Assembly: GCA_045125095.1 (NCBI GenBank)
Contig: JBGVMW010000098.1
Coordinates: 1-13,506 of the forward strand
Direction of reading: 5' to 3'
DNA: 13,506 nucleotides
DNA from: JBGVMW01 sp045125095
GTDB lineage: Bacteria > Bacillota > Clostridia > Lachnospirales > Lachnospiraceae
This document shows, piece after piece, positions 6,702-13,506 of the stretch (the stretch's first letter is position 1; each line of letters starts with the position of its first letter). The translations under genes and the position numbers were made by a program. The notes below the pieces were generated by a model. The model did no database searches. It was not told the DNA's origin and saw nothing but the letters and a program-made list of their open reading frames with translations.

Positions 6702-9700
6702 TTACACAATATACTTCTCAATCACCTTCATAATCACTGCCAATTTCTGCTCCTTCGACAGCGTGTCCCCGAATTCTTCCCAAACATTCTCCATACTATT
6801 CTGCATAAAATATGCCGTTCCATCCTCTTCTTCATCAGAGTAAAACTTCTCAACCAATTCACCGGCACTTGTCGTAAACTGCACTTTGCACTTACCGGCA
6901 GATGTTTCTGTCACTTCGTTTTTCTCAATCAGCGCCTTCGTACTGCCAAGGACATCCTCGAAAGAATCTGCCATTTCATCTGTCCAGTCACTGATATGGA
7001 ATCCCGTAACTGCTTTCGCCACACGATCCACAATCCATCGTTCATCATAACCGGAAATCTGTTTGATACAGTTTATAAATGCTCCTGTACTGCCAGAGAA
7101 GATTTGTCTCTCAATTACTATCTGGTACTGGCTGTAAAATTGCTCAAATATATGCTTCAAATTCTCATCAGGATTCGCTTTCCATACCCGCTTCACAAGA
7201 GCAACCGCCCAGTCCATTCTGTTATCTAAATGACTATCAACTGCTGCTTTCCATGCAATTACCCTGGCTCCACACATCTTGTAATCGCTTCCTTCCACAG
7301 CAGCAGGAATCTTTTTAAGCAACAAATCACCCGGGTTAATAGAGGTTTGCAACAATAATTTTCTTACACGAACAAAGCTTTCCCATTCTTCCTCTGTGAT
7401 CCCCTCGATTGTTACAGCCGTTTCTCTGGTGTACTTAGGTAGTCCGCGACACCAATCCTGCATATCAACCGCAATCTGTCCTATGCGATTCTGTTTCACC
7501 ATTGTTTTCTGAGTCTGTTCATTGCGGAATGCGTTTTCTAACAATTCCAGATACAACGCCTTTCCGGCATCCTGTACCTCAATATACACAAAATACTCTT
7601 CCGGCTTATCGCACATATTGTTCAATACGGTTTCCGACAATTCTGTCTGTACATCCTTTAGAAAAACCATTACCATATGTGGCATATCAGACAATGCCTT
7701 TGCCAGATAGACTGGAATCACGCCTTTCCTTGCGCCATATCCCATTCCCATCAATGTGGAAAATAACTTTGCCACACACTGTTTTTCTCCCGCGGCACTG
7801 TCTAAAAAGCTTCGGATTTCCTGTAACATTCCTTCCACACCTGCATCCATTGCCCCACCGGAAGACAGTCCGGTTCTTAGAAACATTGCACGGTAAATAG
7901 TTGCTTCCGCACTGGTTCCTTTCTCAAATTTTTCCATATCCGCATCCTGCAAAAGGGCTTCGATTATCTTTCCTCTTGCTTTACGGATAACACCGGATAT
8001 CTGCTGACGATTGATTAATTCATTGTTAATAATCGGTGTCTTCCTATAGTTCTGAACACATATCTTTCCTAAAAATCGGTTAAAACCATAGGTATCCAGA
8101 TACTCATTTGTTATCTTGCCTTCATACACCACTTCACAGTTTCCATGCTCCGGCAGATAACATTGTTCTAAATACACATTTAATTCAAACAATAGGTCTT
8201 CCTGATACAATTTCAACTCCTGCACCAATACCTTGTTATTTTCTAAAAATACTTCTTCCTTTGCCAGCTTTTGCACCGCAGTCAGACGACGCAACAACGG
8301 CTCTTTGTCAAATTCATACTTCGGTATCAGCAACACCAGTCGTTTATCATTCAATTTTTCAAAATGGTCTTTTATTTCCTGCTCATCTATTACTCCATTT
8401 CGTATCAAGGCAATGATTCGTCCGTCTGCAAAACCTTTTTCAAACAAAAGATCCCCGGAGTTAAGATGAAGAAACTGCTCCGGTGTCATATATTCATATC
8501 GAAAATATCTGGTGATGGCGTATTTCTGATTGTACTGTCTTGGCAGAATATAATCCAAATCCGATGCTTCTCTCAGGATCTCACATATCGGGAGCTGATC
8601 CGGCAGACGCTCCATCTCCTCTTTCATTTCTTTCTCGATATCCACACCAATCTGATTTTTAAAATTATACATACCGGTCTTTGAACGCCACAGAATGAGC
8701 TGTTTTTTCTTTAATGCCATGACAACACGTTCAAACTGTTCCTTGGAATACCCTAATGCAAGCCGCAACACCTTGTCGGTGGCAGGAACTTCATCCGGAT
8801 TGCGGATCATCAGAAGAACTGCCATTGTCTTAATAAATGTTCTTTCTTCTTCCGTATCTGCCTGCTGCAATGCATAATCCGCCTTTAACCATTCTCCATG
8901 AATTTCCGGCAAGGACTGGTTTCGTCGAAACAGTCCTTCAAAATAATCATAGACAAGAGCCGGCGTTCCATACGGTGACACTCCCTTTTCATGGGATTCT
9001 ACGAAACGAACCAGACTGTTGGACTCTTCATTGGCAAGAAACGTAAAGATACTTCGTTCATTCTGTGCCACTTTTTCACTGATATGAAGCAACGCATAAG
9101 CAGCAACAGGAAGCAGTGGAAAACAACCCTCTCCCACAATATTCCGGTAAGATTCCTCTGTAAAATTCCCCTGAAAACAGGATAATTCATAGGATTCCTC
9201 CACAATCGACTGGTACTGTACATCTGCCTGAATCTGTTCTTTCGCTTCCGATTTCTTCCCGATTACATTCTTGATTAATTCATAATGATTATGAGCCGAT
9301 ACGACAAATGGAATCTCCTTTAATCGTCCTTCCACACCACGAAAAGACTGTACCATTTCCTTCGGAAGATCTGAGCCATATTCCCGAATGCTCTTATGGG
9401 CAACCAGTGTCAAAAACAGCTTTTCCTCTTTTGAAGAAGAAGATAATTCGCACATATCCTGAAGCACCTTCATATCTTTTGCAAATGTTTCCTTGTCATG
9501 CCCCTCCACATATTTGCTGAACTCATCAAACACCAGATATAAGCCACCATAACCATATTGGCCACAAAGCTTTCTGTTTACATCTGCATACAGCTTTAAC
9601 ACATCAGACTGCACCAGTGGCTGAAATTCACTTCCTGATGTTAATTTTGGATAGAGCGTTTGAAACAATCTTAAGGCGTCCTCCCGGTAATGTCTCAGAC

Positions 9701-10274
9701 GGTTTTCAAACACGTTTCTGTCCAGCTTCTCTTCACGCAGATATTCCTCATAATTCACATAAGTTTCAGGGTAATTCTTTTTCCAGTTTTCTATCCGCTT
9801 CAGAGCCTCCCCATAAACGGTATCCGGTAAAATATCCCCCATGCCTTCTCTTTTTAATGCCTCCAGTAATGCGATTAAAAAATCATGCTGCAATCCTTCT
9901 TCACTTCCAGACACCAGAACCGGCAACAATGGTTTTTCTCTTTTTATCAACTGCTCTGCCAGTTTTGCTGTCCCTCTGTCTACAGATTTTATTTTTTCCA
10001 AAACAGGTTCTATTTTCTCCGCAGAATCAACTGATAATAAATAAAGCAACACTACTATCAGGTGGGATTTCCCCTTACCATAAGGACCTATCAATACCAC
10101 TGCCTTTTCCGCATTTTCCTGTTCCACTGCTTCTAATAAACGACGTAACACAAGCAAAGAAGATTGTGACGGAATGTAACTGTTTATCTTCTCCTCCCTG
10201 CCTAAATCTAATTGTAAATTCACAGAGCTTTGAAATCTTCTGTCAATATGAATGATATCTTTTAACTGGTACAT
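6702..10274 (-). CDS. sspC: Large P-loop ATPase, SspC-like (BrxC/PglY-related)
   Basis: This 1190-residue cytoplasmic ATPase has Walker A GPYGKGKS at residues 63-70 and a Walker B LYLVFDEFSKY at about 245-255. Both lie in an N-terminal AAA-like domain, followed by a long helical C-terminal region (about 600-1190) without motifs I recognise. The layout, with an early Walker A and a VFDEF-type Walker B, resembles BREX BrxC/PglY proteins and the SspC ATPase. In Ssp systems SspC is the energy-coupling partner of SspB and SspD for putting sulfur into the DNA backbone; this role is inferred from context. The gene begins 33 nt after the DUF4007 gene with an AGGAA-type RBS. No frameshift or stop is seen over 3.5 kb. 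A BREX origin is the main alternative, but no PglZ, PglX or BrxL is in the window. Confidence 0.78.
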   Translation of the reverse strand: MYQLKDIIHIDRRFQSSVNLQLDLGREEKINSYIPSQSSLLVLRRLLEAVEQENAEKAVVLIGPYGKGKSHLIVVLLYLLSVDSAEKIEPVLEKIKSVDRGTAKLAEQLIKREKPLLPVLVSGSEEGLQHDFLIALLEALKREGMGDILPDTVYGEALKRIENWKKNYPETYVNYEEYLREEKLDRNVFENRLRHYREDALRLFQTLYPKLTSGSEFQPLVQSDVLKLYADVNRKLCGQYGYGGLYLVFDEFSKYVEGHDKETFAKDMKVLQDMCELSSSSKEEKLFLTLVAHKSIREYGSDLPKEMVQSFRGVEGRLKEIPFVVSAHNHYELIKNVIGKKSEAKEQIQADVQYQSIVEESYELSCFQGNFTEESYRNIVGEGCFPLLPVAAYALLHISEKVAQNERSIFTFLANEESNSLVRFVESHEKGVSPYGTPALVYDYFEGLFRRNQSLPEIHGEWLKADYALQQADTEEERTFIKTMAVLLMIRNPDEVPATDKVLRLALGYSKEQFERVVMALKKKQLILWRSKTGMYNFKNQIGVDIEKEMKEEMERLPDQLPICEILREASDLDYILPRQYNQKYAITRYFRYEYMTPEQFLHLNSGDLLFEKGFADGRIIALIRNGVIDEQEIKDHFEKLNDKRLVLLIPKYEFDKEPLLRRLTAVQKLAKEEVFLENNKVLVQELKLYQEDLLFELNVYLEQCYLPEHGNCEVVYEGKITNEYLDTYGFNRFLGKICVQNYRKTPIINNELINRQQISGVIRKARGKIIEALLQDADMEKFEKGTSAEATIYRAMFLRTGLSSGGAMDAGVEGMLQEIRSFLDSAAGEKQCVAKLFSTLMGMGYGARKGVIPVYLAKALSDMPHMVMVFLKDVQTELSETVLNNMCDKPEEYFVYIEVQDAGKALYLELLENAFRNEQTQKTMVKQNRIGQIAVDMQDWCRGLPKYTRETAVTIEGITEEEWESFVRVRKLLLQTSINPGDLLLKKIPAAVEGSDYKMCGARVIAWKAAVDSHLDNRMDWAVALVKRVWKANPDENLKHIFEQFYSQYQIVIERQIFSGSTGAFINCIKQISGYDERWIVDRVAKAVTGFHISDWTDEMADSFEDVLGSTKALIEKNEVTETSAGKCKVQFTTSAGELVEKFYSDEEEDGTAYFMQNSMENVWEEFGDTLSKEQKLAVIMKVIEKYIV

Positions 10275-10307
10275 ACTATTCTTCCTTTATCCTTCTTACT
10301 ATCCATC

Positions 10308-11204
10308 TCATGCACTACCCTTGTAACACTGTTTATAGTAGCGTTTTGCAATCTCTTCTCTCTTATATTTTCGCCCCTGATAAATCATATCCAGTCCAGC
10401 GGTACGGTTTAATTCAAGCATTCCATCTGCACTTAACTGTTCCACCATTCCATACAAAGTGGCGCGGTTGAGTTGCAACATTTTTCCCACACCACCTCTG
10501 CCTAGCAGGCTGTCCATCTGCACACTGTACATACCTCCACTCTGCTGAAGCATATCCTGCATGCCATACAACACCACGTATTTCGAAAGGGTATCCAAAG
10601 ATGGAACTACCTTGCAGAACCGTTCCCCTTCCTTTTTCACCAATCCTAATGTGGCAAATGGACTGACACTTTTATCCTCCGGGTCATACTCCCTGCTTCG
10701 TTCCTTTGTGTACATATTTAGCAACACCATTACATCACTCTCTAAGGAGCTTCTGGTAATATTTTCACTGCTCTGCCCACTGTACAATACAAGCAGCTTG
10801 AGCAACATCTGGTTCAATTCATACTTTGTAAATTCTTCTGCCTCCAACTCATTAAAAAACAAATACCAGACCGTTGCAAATATTTCATTTCTGGCTAGTT
10901 CATAATGCAGAAACCACAGAGTAACCGGATCCTCCAAATAGGGATCATAGTGACAGATAGTGTTTCCCAGTTCTGTAAATACACAACCCTCTCGCCTGTT
11001 TTCTGTAATCAGACCAAGGGCATTGAGCCAGTAACGAATCGATGATACCATGTTTGCACCCACGCCTAATTCATCTGCTCCGTGCTCCTTATCCAGGAAC
11101 ACCCTGTTATCACTCTTTAAAGCCGTTAATCCCTTATATATCCAGCCCTCACGAGGCATAAAAGTTCCATGCCCTTTCAGGCGGTATTGTTTCGTAGTTG
11201 CCAT
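10308..11204 (-). CDS. sspB: DUF4007 protein, SspB-like
   Basis: This DUF4007 family protein (PF13182) has 298 residues from the preferred start. Visible family features are LKGHGTFMPREGWIYKGL near residues 8-25 and ELGVGANMVSSIRYWLNALG at about 45-64, a helix-turn-helix-like segment. A C-terminal winged-helix-like part follows. In characterised Ssp systems SspB is the DUF4007 component and acts as a DNA nickase needed for single-strand phosphorothioation. No canonical nuclease motif is obvious here, so that role is by family only. I choose the ATG at 11204 because GGAG lies 6 nt before it. The upstream ATG at 11216 (four residues more) has no RBS of its own; its codons supply that GGAG. It lies 23 nt after the SspD-like stop, so the genes are tightly coupled. 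Confidence 0.82.
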   Translation of the reverse strand: MATTKQYRLKGHGTFMPREGWIYKGLTALKSDNRVFLDKEHGADELGVGANMVSSIRYWLNALGLITENRREGCVFTELGNTICHYDPYLEDPVTLWFLHYELARNEIFATVWYLFFNELEAEEFTKYELNQMLLKLLVLYSGQSSENITRSSLESDVMVLLNMYTKERSREYDPEDKSVSPFATLGLVKKEGERFCKVVPSLDTLSKYVVLYGMQDMLQQSGGMYSVQMDSLLGRGGVGKMLQLNRATLYGMVEQLSADGMLELNRTAGLDMIYQGRKYKREEIAKRYYKQCYKGSA

Positions 11205-11227
11205 TATTTTCTCCATTTCTATTTTAT

Positions 11228-12940
11228 CTATCTTTTAATTGCCAACACTTTTCTAATATAGCAGCCTCCAATAAAATGATTCACACACTCGCCACAACGA
11301 ACACACTTGTCCTCCCGAATCTGATACCGGACTCCTCCATCCGGCATCTCAAGCAGTGCAATGGCATCATGCTTACACACGCCCTCACAGGCACGACACC
11401 CCATGCACATCTGGTATTTTGTAAGCTGACATTTTATTTTATCCTCAGCAATTTTTACACTTCTTGCTCCGGCAATGTGGTAATCTAATATGCTGATTTT
11501 TAGTGTAGTTTTCCCTATTCTGCCTTGAATACGGAGAAGTGGTGTACCATCTTTTCTTGTAATATAGACTTCACCTAAACGTTTATTTCCCATAGCAGTA
11601 TTCACATAACCAAATGGATAAAATAACTCATAAAACTCTTCCGTCAGCGGACGCTGCAATTCATAGTTGAATGTATTTTCCTCCAACACACAAGGCGTAA
11701 AGCTTACAATGGATTTCCCGGCGTAGGACACACCATTTCCGCCTTGTCTTGCTTTCCATTTGCCTGTCTTTACATATTCCTCTGCATCCCGCTTCCCAAT
11801 GCCACGGGCAAACGTAACCAGAAGCTTGTGAAATTCCTCATATGCCTCCTTCTGATGAATCTGCGAGAGGAACTCTGACCATTCGCTGTTATTAGGACAA
11901 CACCAGCAACCCACTCTGGCATATCCATAACGATACGCATCATTAAAATCCAACCCATTGGAAAGCAGATACAGCCACACATCAAAATCAAGCCAGTCAA
12001 TAATCGGCGAAACCGTCACCTGTTTTGTGATTTTCGCACCATCTACTTCCCGGTCATATTTGTTTCTGCTGGCAGATTCGCTTCTACGAATACCATAAAA
12101 CGTTAAAATTCGCTTTTTCCCGCGAAACAAGGTCTGTATCTTTCTTGTAATAGCACCAGTCTTAAAAATCGTACAACACCAGCGCATAACACGACTTGGC
12201 GGTCCAAGCAGCATACAAAGCTCATAGAAATCTTTTTCTGTATTTTTTGCTGATAACACCGGTGTCTTTGGATGTGCTTTTTTGAAGCGTGCTACATATT
12301 CTTCTGTCTGTGGAAATTCCAATGTGGTATCTCCAAAAACATGGAGAATATTCCCAGCTCCTAAGCCACGCATTGCCAGATCTGACGTTACGGTAGAATC
12401 CTTTCCACCGGAAAATGATACAAACATGTCCATGTTGCTATAACCTTCTGACACCTGCTTGATAAAGGACAATGCTTCCTCATCAATATCCCGCAGATGT
12501 GCCTGATTCTGCTCTACAAAACGGGCAATATATACGTTAAACATGTCATAGGTCTTCCGGTTCTCCTCTGCGCAGGCTTCATACTGGCAGCGCACACTGT
12601 CCACATCCACATCTCTTAATTTTTTCACGGAAAAAGGAATCTTTTTTCCATTTACAAAATAATGGTTGCCTGCGCCATTCCACACGGAAGCCTCCTGGTA
12701 AGCAAATGGCTTGTCTGTTACAATTTCAATTAAAAGTCTCTCCTCTGGAAAAACCGGACGAATATCCGTAGTCAGTCTGGTCACTTCACCACCGCAACTG
12801 CAATGAGACTCATACAGCGGTATCCTGCAATGATCACACCAGTAAATTTCAGATTTTTCAACATTGCATCGCCCTCCACATACGGGGCATGTACTTCTCT
12901 TCGTCTGTATCTTATCCTTTTCACACCAATATAGAATCAT
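11228..12940 (-). CDS. sspD: PAPS-reductase/PP-loop enzyme with zinc-ribbon and ferredoxin domains, SspD/DndC-like
   Basis: This 570-residue ATP pyrophosphatase of the PAPS reductase superfamily is expected to activate DNA or carry sulfur in phosphorothioation. The order of parts is: N-terminal zinc-ribbon cysteines C18/C21/C25, C35/C38 and C47/C49; a linker domain; the PP-loop SFSGGKDST at residues 175-183; FGDTTLEFPQT at 203-212; GIRRSESASR at 283-292; and a cysteine set CC (255-256) with CWCC (345-348). CC plus CxxC about 88 residues later is the [4Fe-4S] ligand pattern of APS reductases. The C-terminal ferredoxin-like domain has CxxCxxCxxxC (512, 515, 518, 522) and a second CxxCxxCx7C (546, 549, 552, 560), enough for two more [4Fe-4S] clusters. 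The RBS AGGAGT is 11 nt upstream. It starts 29 nt after the XRE-like gene. Without the context it could be called a general PAPS-reductase-like protein. Confidence 0.82.
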   Translation of the reverse strand: MILYWCEKDKIQTKRSTCPVCGGRCNVEKSEIYWCDHCRIPLYESHCSCGGEVTRLTTDIRPVFPEERLLIEIVTDKPFAYQEASVWNGAGNHYFVNGKKIPFSVKKLRDVDVDSVRCQYEACAEENRKTYDMFNVYIARFVEQNQAHLRDIDEEALSFIKQVSEGYSNMDMFVSFSGGKDSTVTSDLAMRGLGAGNILHVFGDTTLEFPQTEEYVARFKKAHPKTPVLSAKNTEKDFYELCMLLGPPSRVMRWCCTIFKTGAITRKIQTLFRGKKRILTFYGIRRSESASRNKYDREVDGAKITKQVTVSPIIDWLDFDVWLYLLSNGLDFNDAYRYGYARVGCWCCPNNSEWSEFLSQIHQKEAYEEFHKLLVTFARGIGKRDAEEYVKTGKWKARQGGNGVSYAGKSIVSFTPCVLEENTFNYELQRPLTEEFYELFYPFGYVNTAMGNKRLGEVYITRKDGTPLLRIQGRIGKTTLKISILDYHIAGARSVKIAEDKIKCQLTKYQMCMGCRACEGVCKHDAIALLEMPDGGVRYQIREDKCVRCGECVNHFIGGCYIRKVLAIKR

Positions 12941-12969
12941 GCTTCACTTTACTCCTGTTTCTCTTTTGA

Positions 12970-13152
12970 TTAATAGAACATTTCCGGTTTAATATCTAAA
13001 TAGTTGCAAAGCTCTAAAAATTCACCTGCTTCTAGCCGGGACGTATTTCCCGGTTGTAATTTTTCCTCCGGCACACCAGTATCTGCTGCGACCTGTGCAG
13101 TTGCTATCTGATTTTTTGCAAGATATTCTGCTAATTTATTCGTAACATCCAT
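12970..13152 (-). CDS. Mini XRE-like DNA-binding protein, first gene of the operon
   Basis: This small protein of about 60 residues resembles a minimal XRE helix-turn-helix: AEYLAKNQIATAQVAADTGV (scaffold and recognition helices), then LEAGEFLELCNYLDIKPEMF, typical of the end of XRE domains. It probably autoregulates the defence operon; this is inference. The open frame extends back to a TTG at 13242, but that TTG is the -35 box of the operon promoter, so translation must start later. I choose the ATG at 13152 because GGTGAG lies 7 nt before it. The ATG at 13167 (65 residues) is the alternative. It is separated from the SspD-like gene by 29 nt. A phage-type repressor or an antitoxin without partner is possible but less likely. 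Confidence 0.65.
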   Translation of the reverse strand: MDVTNKLAEYLAKNQIATAQVAADTGVPEEKLQPGNTSRLEAGEFLELCNYLDIKPEMFY

Positions 13153-13213
13153 GTGCTTTCTCACCATCCATCTTTTTTTCTCGGCATTCAGGAAATCAAT
13201 CTCATTATGTTCT

Positions 13214-13242
13214 ATTATAGATCCTTTATTCTCTTTATGCAA
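13214..13242 (-). promoter_or_regulatory. Promoter of the ssp operon
   Basis: On the - strand, TTGCAT (13242-13237) and TATAAT (13219-13214) are separated by exactly 17 nt, matching sigma-A spacing. The expected start is near 13207, leaving a leader of about 55 nt before the ATG at 13152. A second CTATAAT copy about 31 bp upstream (near 13247-13254) may be an older or alternative -10. No other good promoter is seen between the genes, so this probably drives all six. Confidence 0.7.
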
Positions 13243-13291
13243 GAATTATAGCAATTTTGGTTATAATATTTTCTTGATATCCGAGAAACAT

Positions 13292-13318
13292 TTGACGGTG
13301 TTTTCCCTCTGATATAAG
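13292..13318 (+). promoter_or_regulatory. Possible divergent promoter reading rightward
   Basis: TTGACG (13292-13297) and TATAAG (13313-13318) have a 15-nt spacer, which is short. If real it would transcribe away from the defence operon toward the hairpin at 13434-13468 and the next, unseen gene. Confidence 0.3.
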
Positions 13319-13433
13319 ATGTACGTATATGTGTAGATAATTGCGAAACGCCAACAAGGTAGTGAATTGTCAGAATTGTTTGTGACAGATAGCTGTTTGC
13401 TACATAGTCTATATGTGACCCTCTGAAAACGTC

Positions 13434-13468
13434 GGCACTTAGGCTGTGTATTTTACAGCCTTAGTGCC
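13434..13468. repeat. Long imperfect hairpin near the right edge
   Basis: GGCACTTAGGCTGT (13434-13447) pairs with ACAGCCTTAGTGCC (13455-13468) at 13 of 14 positions, with a T-T mismatch at 13440/13462 and a 7-nt loop. No T run follows, so it is not a simple terminator. The sequence to the window end (AGGGAGCGAGAGCGCG near 13481-13496) has no gene. Such hairpins occur near replication or transfer sites of integrative elements; the role here is unknown. Confidence 0.65.
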
Positions 13469-13506
13469 CGCTACGTTTGAAGGGAGCGAGAGCGCGTCAA
13501 ATATAG

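Noticed and set aside
6702..12940. BREX (type 4-like) system, because of the BrxC/PglY-like ATPase and a PAPS-reductase protein
   Set aside because: No pglZ, brxL or methylase is present. DUF4007, a cysteine desulfurase and DUF262-DUF1524 fit Ssp much better.
12970..13242. A 90-residue protein starting at TTG 13242
   Set aside because: The TTG and the downstream TATAAT form a well-spaced promoter, and a better RBS-ATG pair exists at 13152.
1..13506. CRISPR arrays, tRNA or rRNA genes, attachment-site direct repeats
   Set aside because: No regularly spaced repeats, no cloverleaf-like sequence and no matching repeats at the two window ends were seen.

Overview
The base composition (AT-rich, Firmicutes-like promoters and AGGAGG-type ribosome binding sites) and the protein types point to a Clostridia/Lachnospiraceae-like Firmicute. 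The window looks like the accessory part of an integrative or mobilizable element. It has decayed mobilization genes at the left, a dead insertion sequence in the middle, and a large defence operon filling most of the right.

Left part (1-1740, + strand). A 5'-truncated mobC remnant overlaps a MOB-P type relaxase gene. The relaxase is split into two frames at an A tract (1153-1158). Next (1809-2618) is an intact DUF3800 gene. It is followed directly by a strong promoter and a short, structured, terminator-ended transcription unit (about 2661-2750), probably a small non-coding RNA paired with the DUF3800 gene. Then comes the 5' part of an IS1380-family transposase, with an in-frame stop and no 3' half. 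Its ribosome binding site lies inside an inverted repeat.

Main part (3559-13242, - strand). One operon is transcribed right to left. It starts with a mini XRE-like gene behind a good promoter, then a PAPS-reductase/PP-loop enzyme (SspD-like), a DUF4007 protein (SspB-like), a 1190-residue P-loop ATPase (SspC-like), a cysteine desulfurase (SspA-like) and a DUF262-DUF1524 protein (SspE-like). This is the gene content of an SspABCD-SspE DNA phosphorothioation defence system. In the expected scheme SspA takes sulfur from cysteine, SspD uses it with ATP, and SspB (nicking) and SspC (ATPase) help put it into the DNA backbone. SspE senses the modification and attacks unmodified phage DNA. Assignment rests on recognised families and on all five types sitting together. 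The SspD-like protein is unusual: zinc-ribbon cysteines at the N-terminus, an APS-reductase-type Fe-S motif in the core and a two-cluster ferredoxin domain at the C-terminus.

Right end (13243-13506). There is no gene here. It holds the operon promoter, a weak divergent promoter candidate and a long imperfect hairpin, probably belonging to the backbone of the mobile element.
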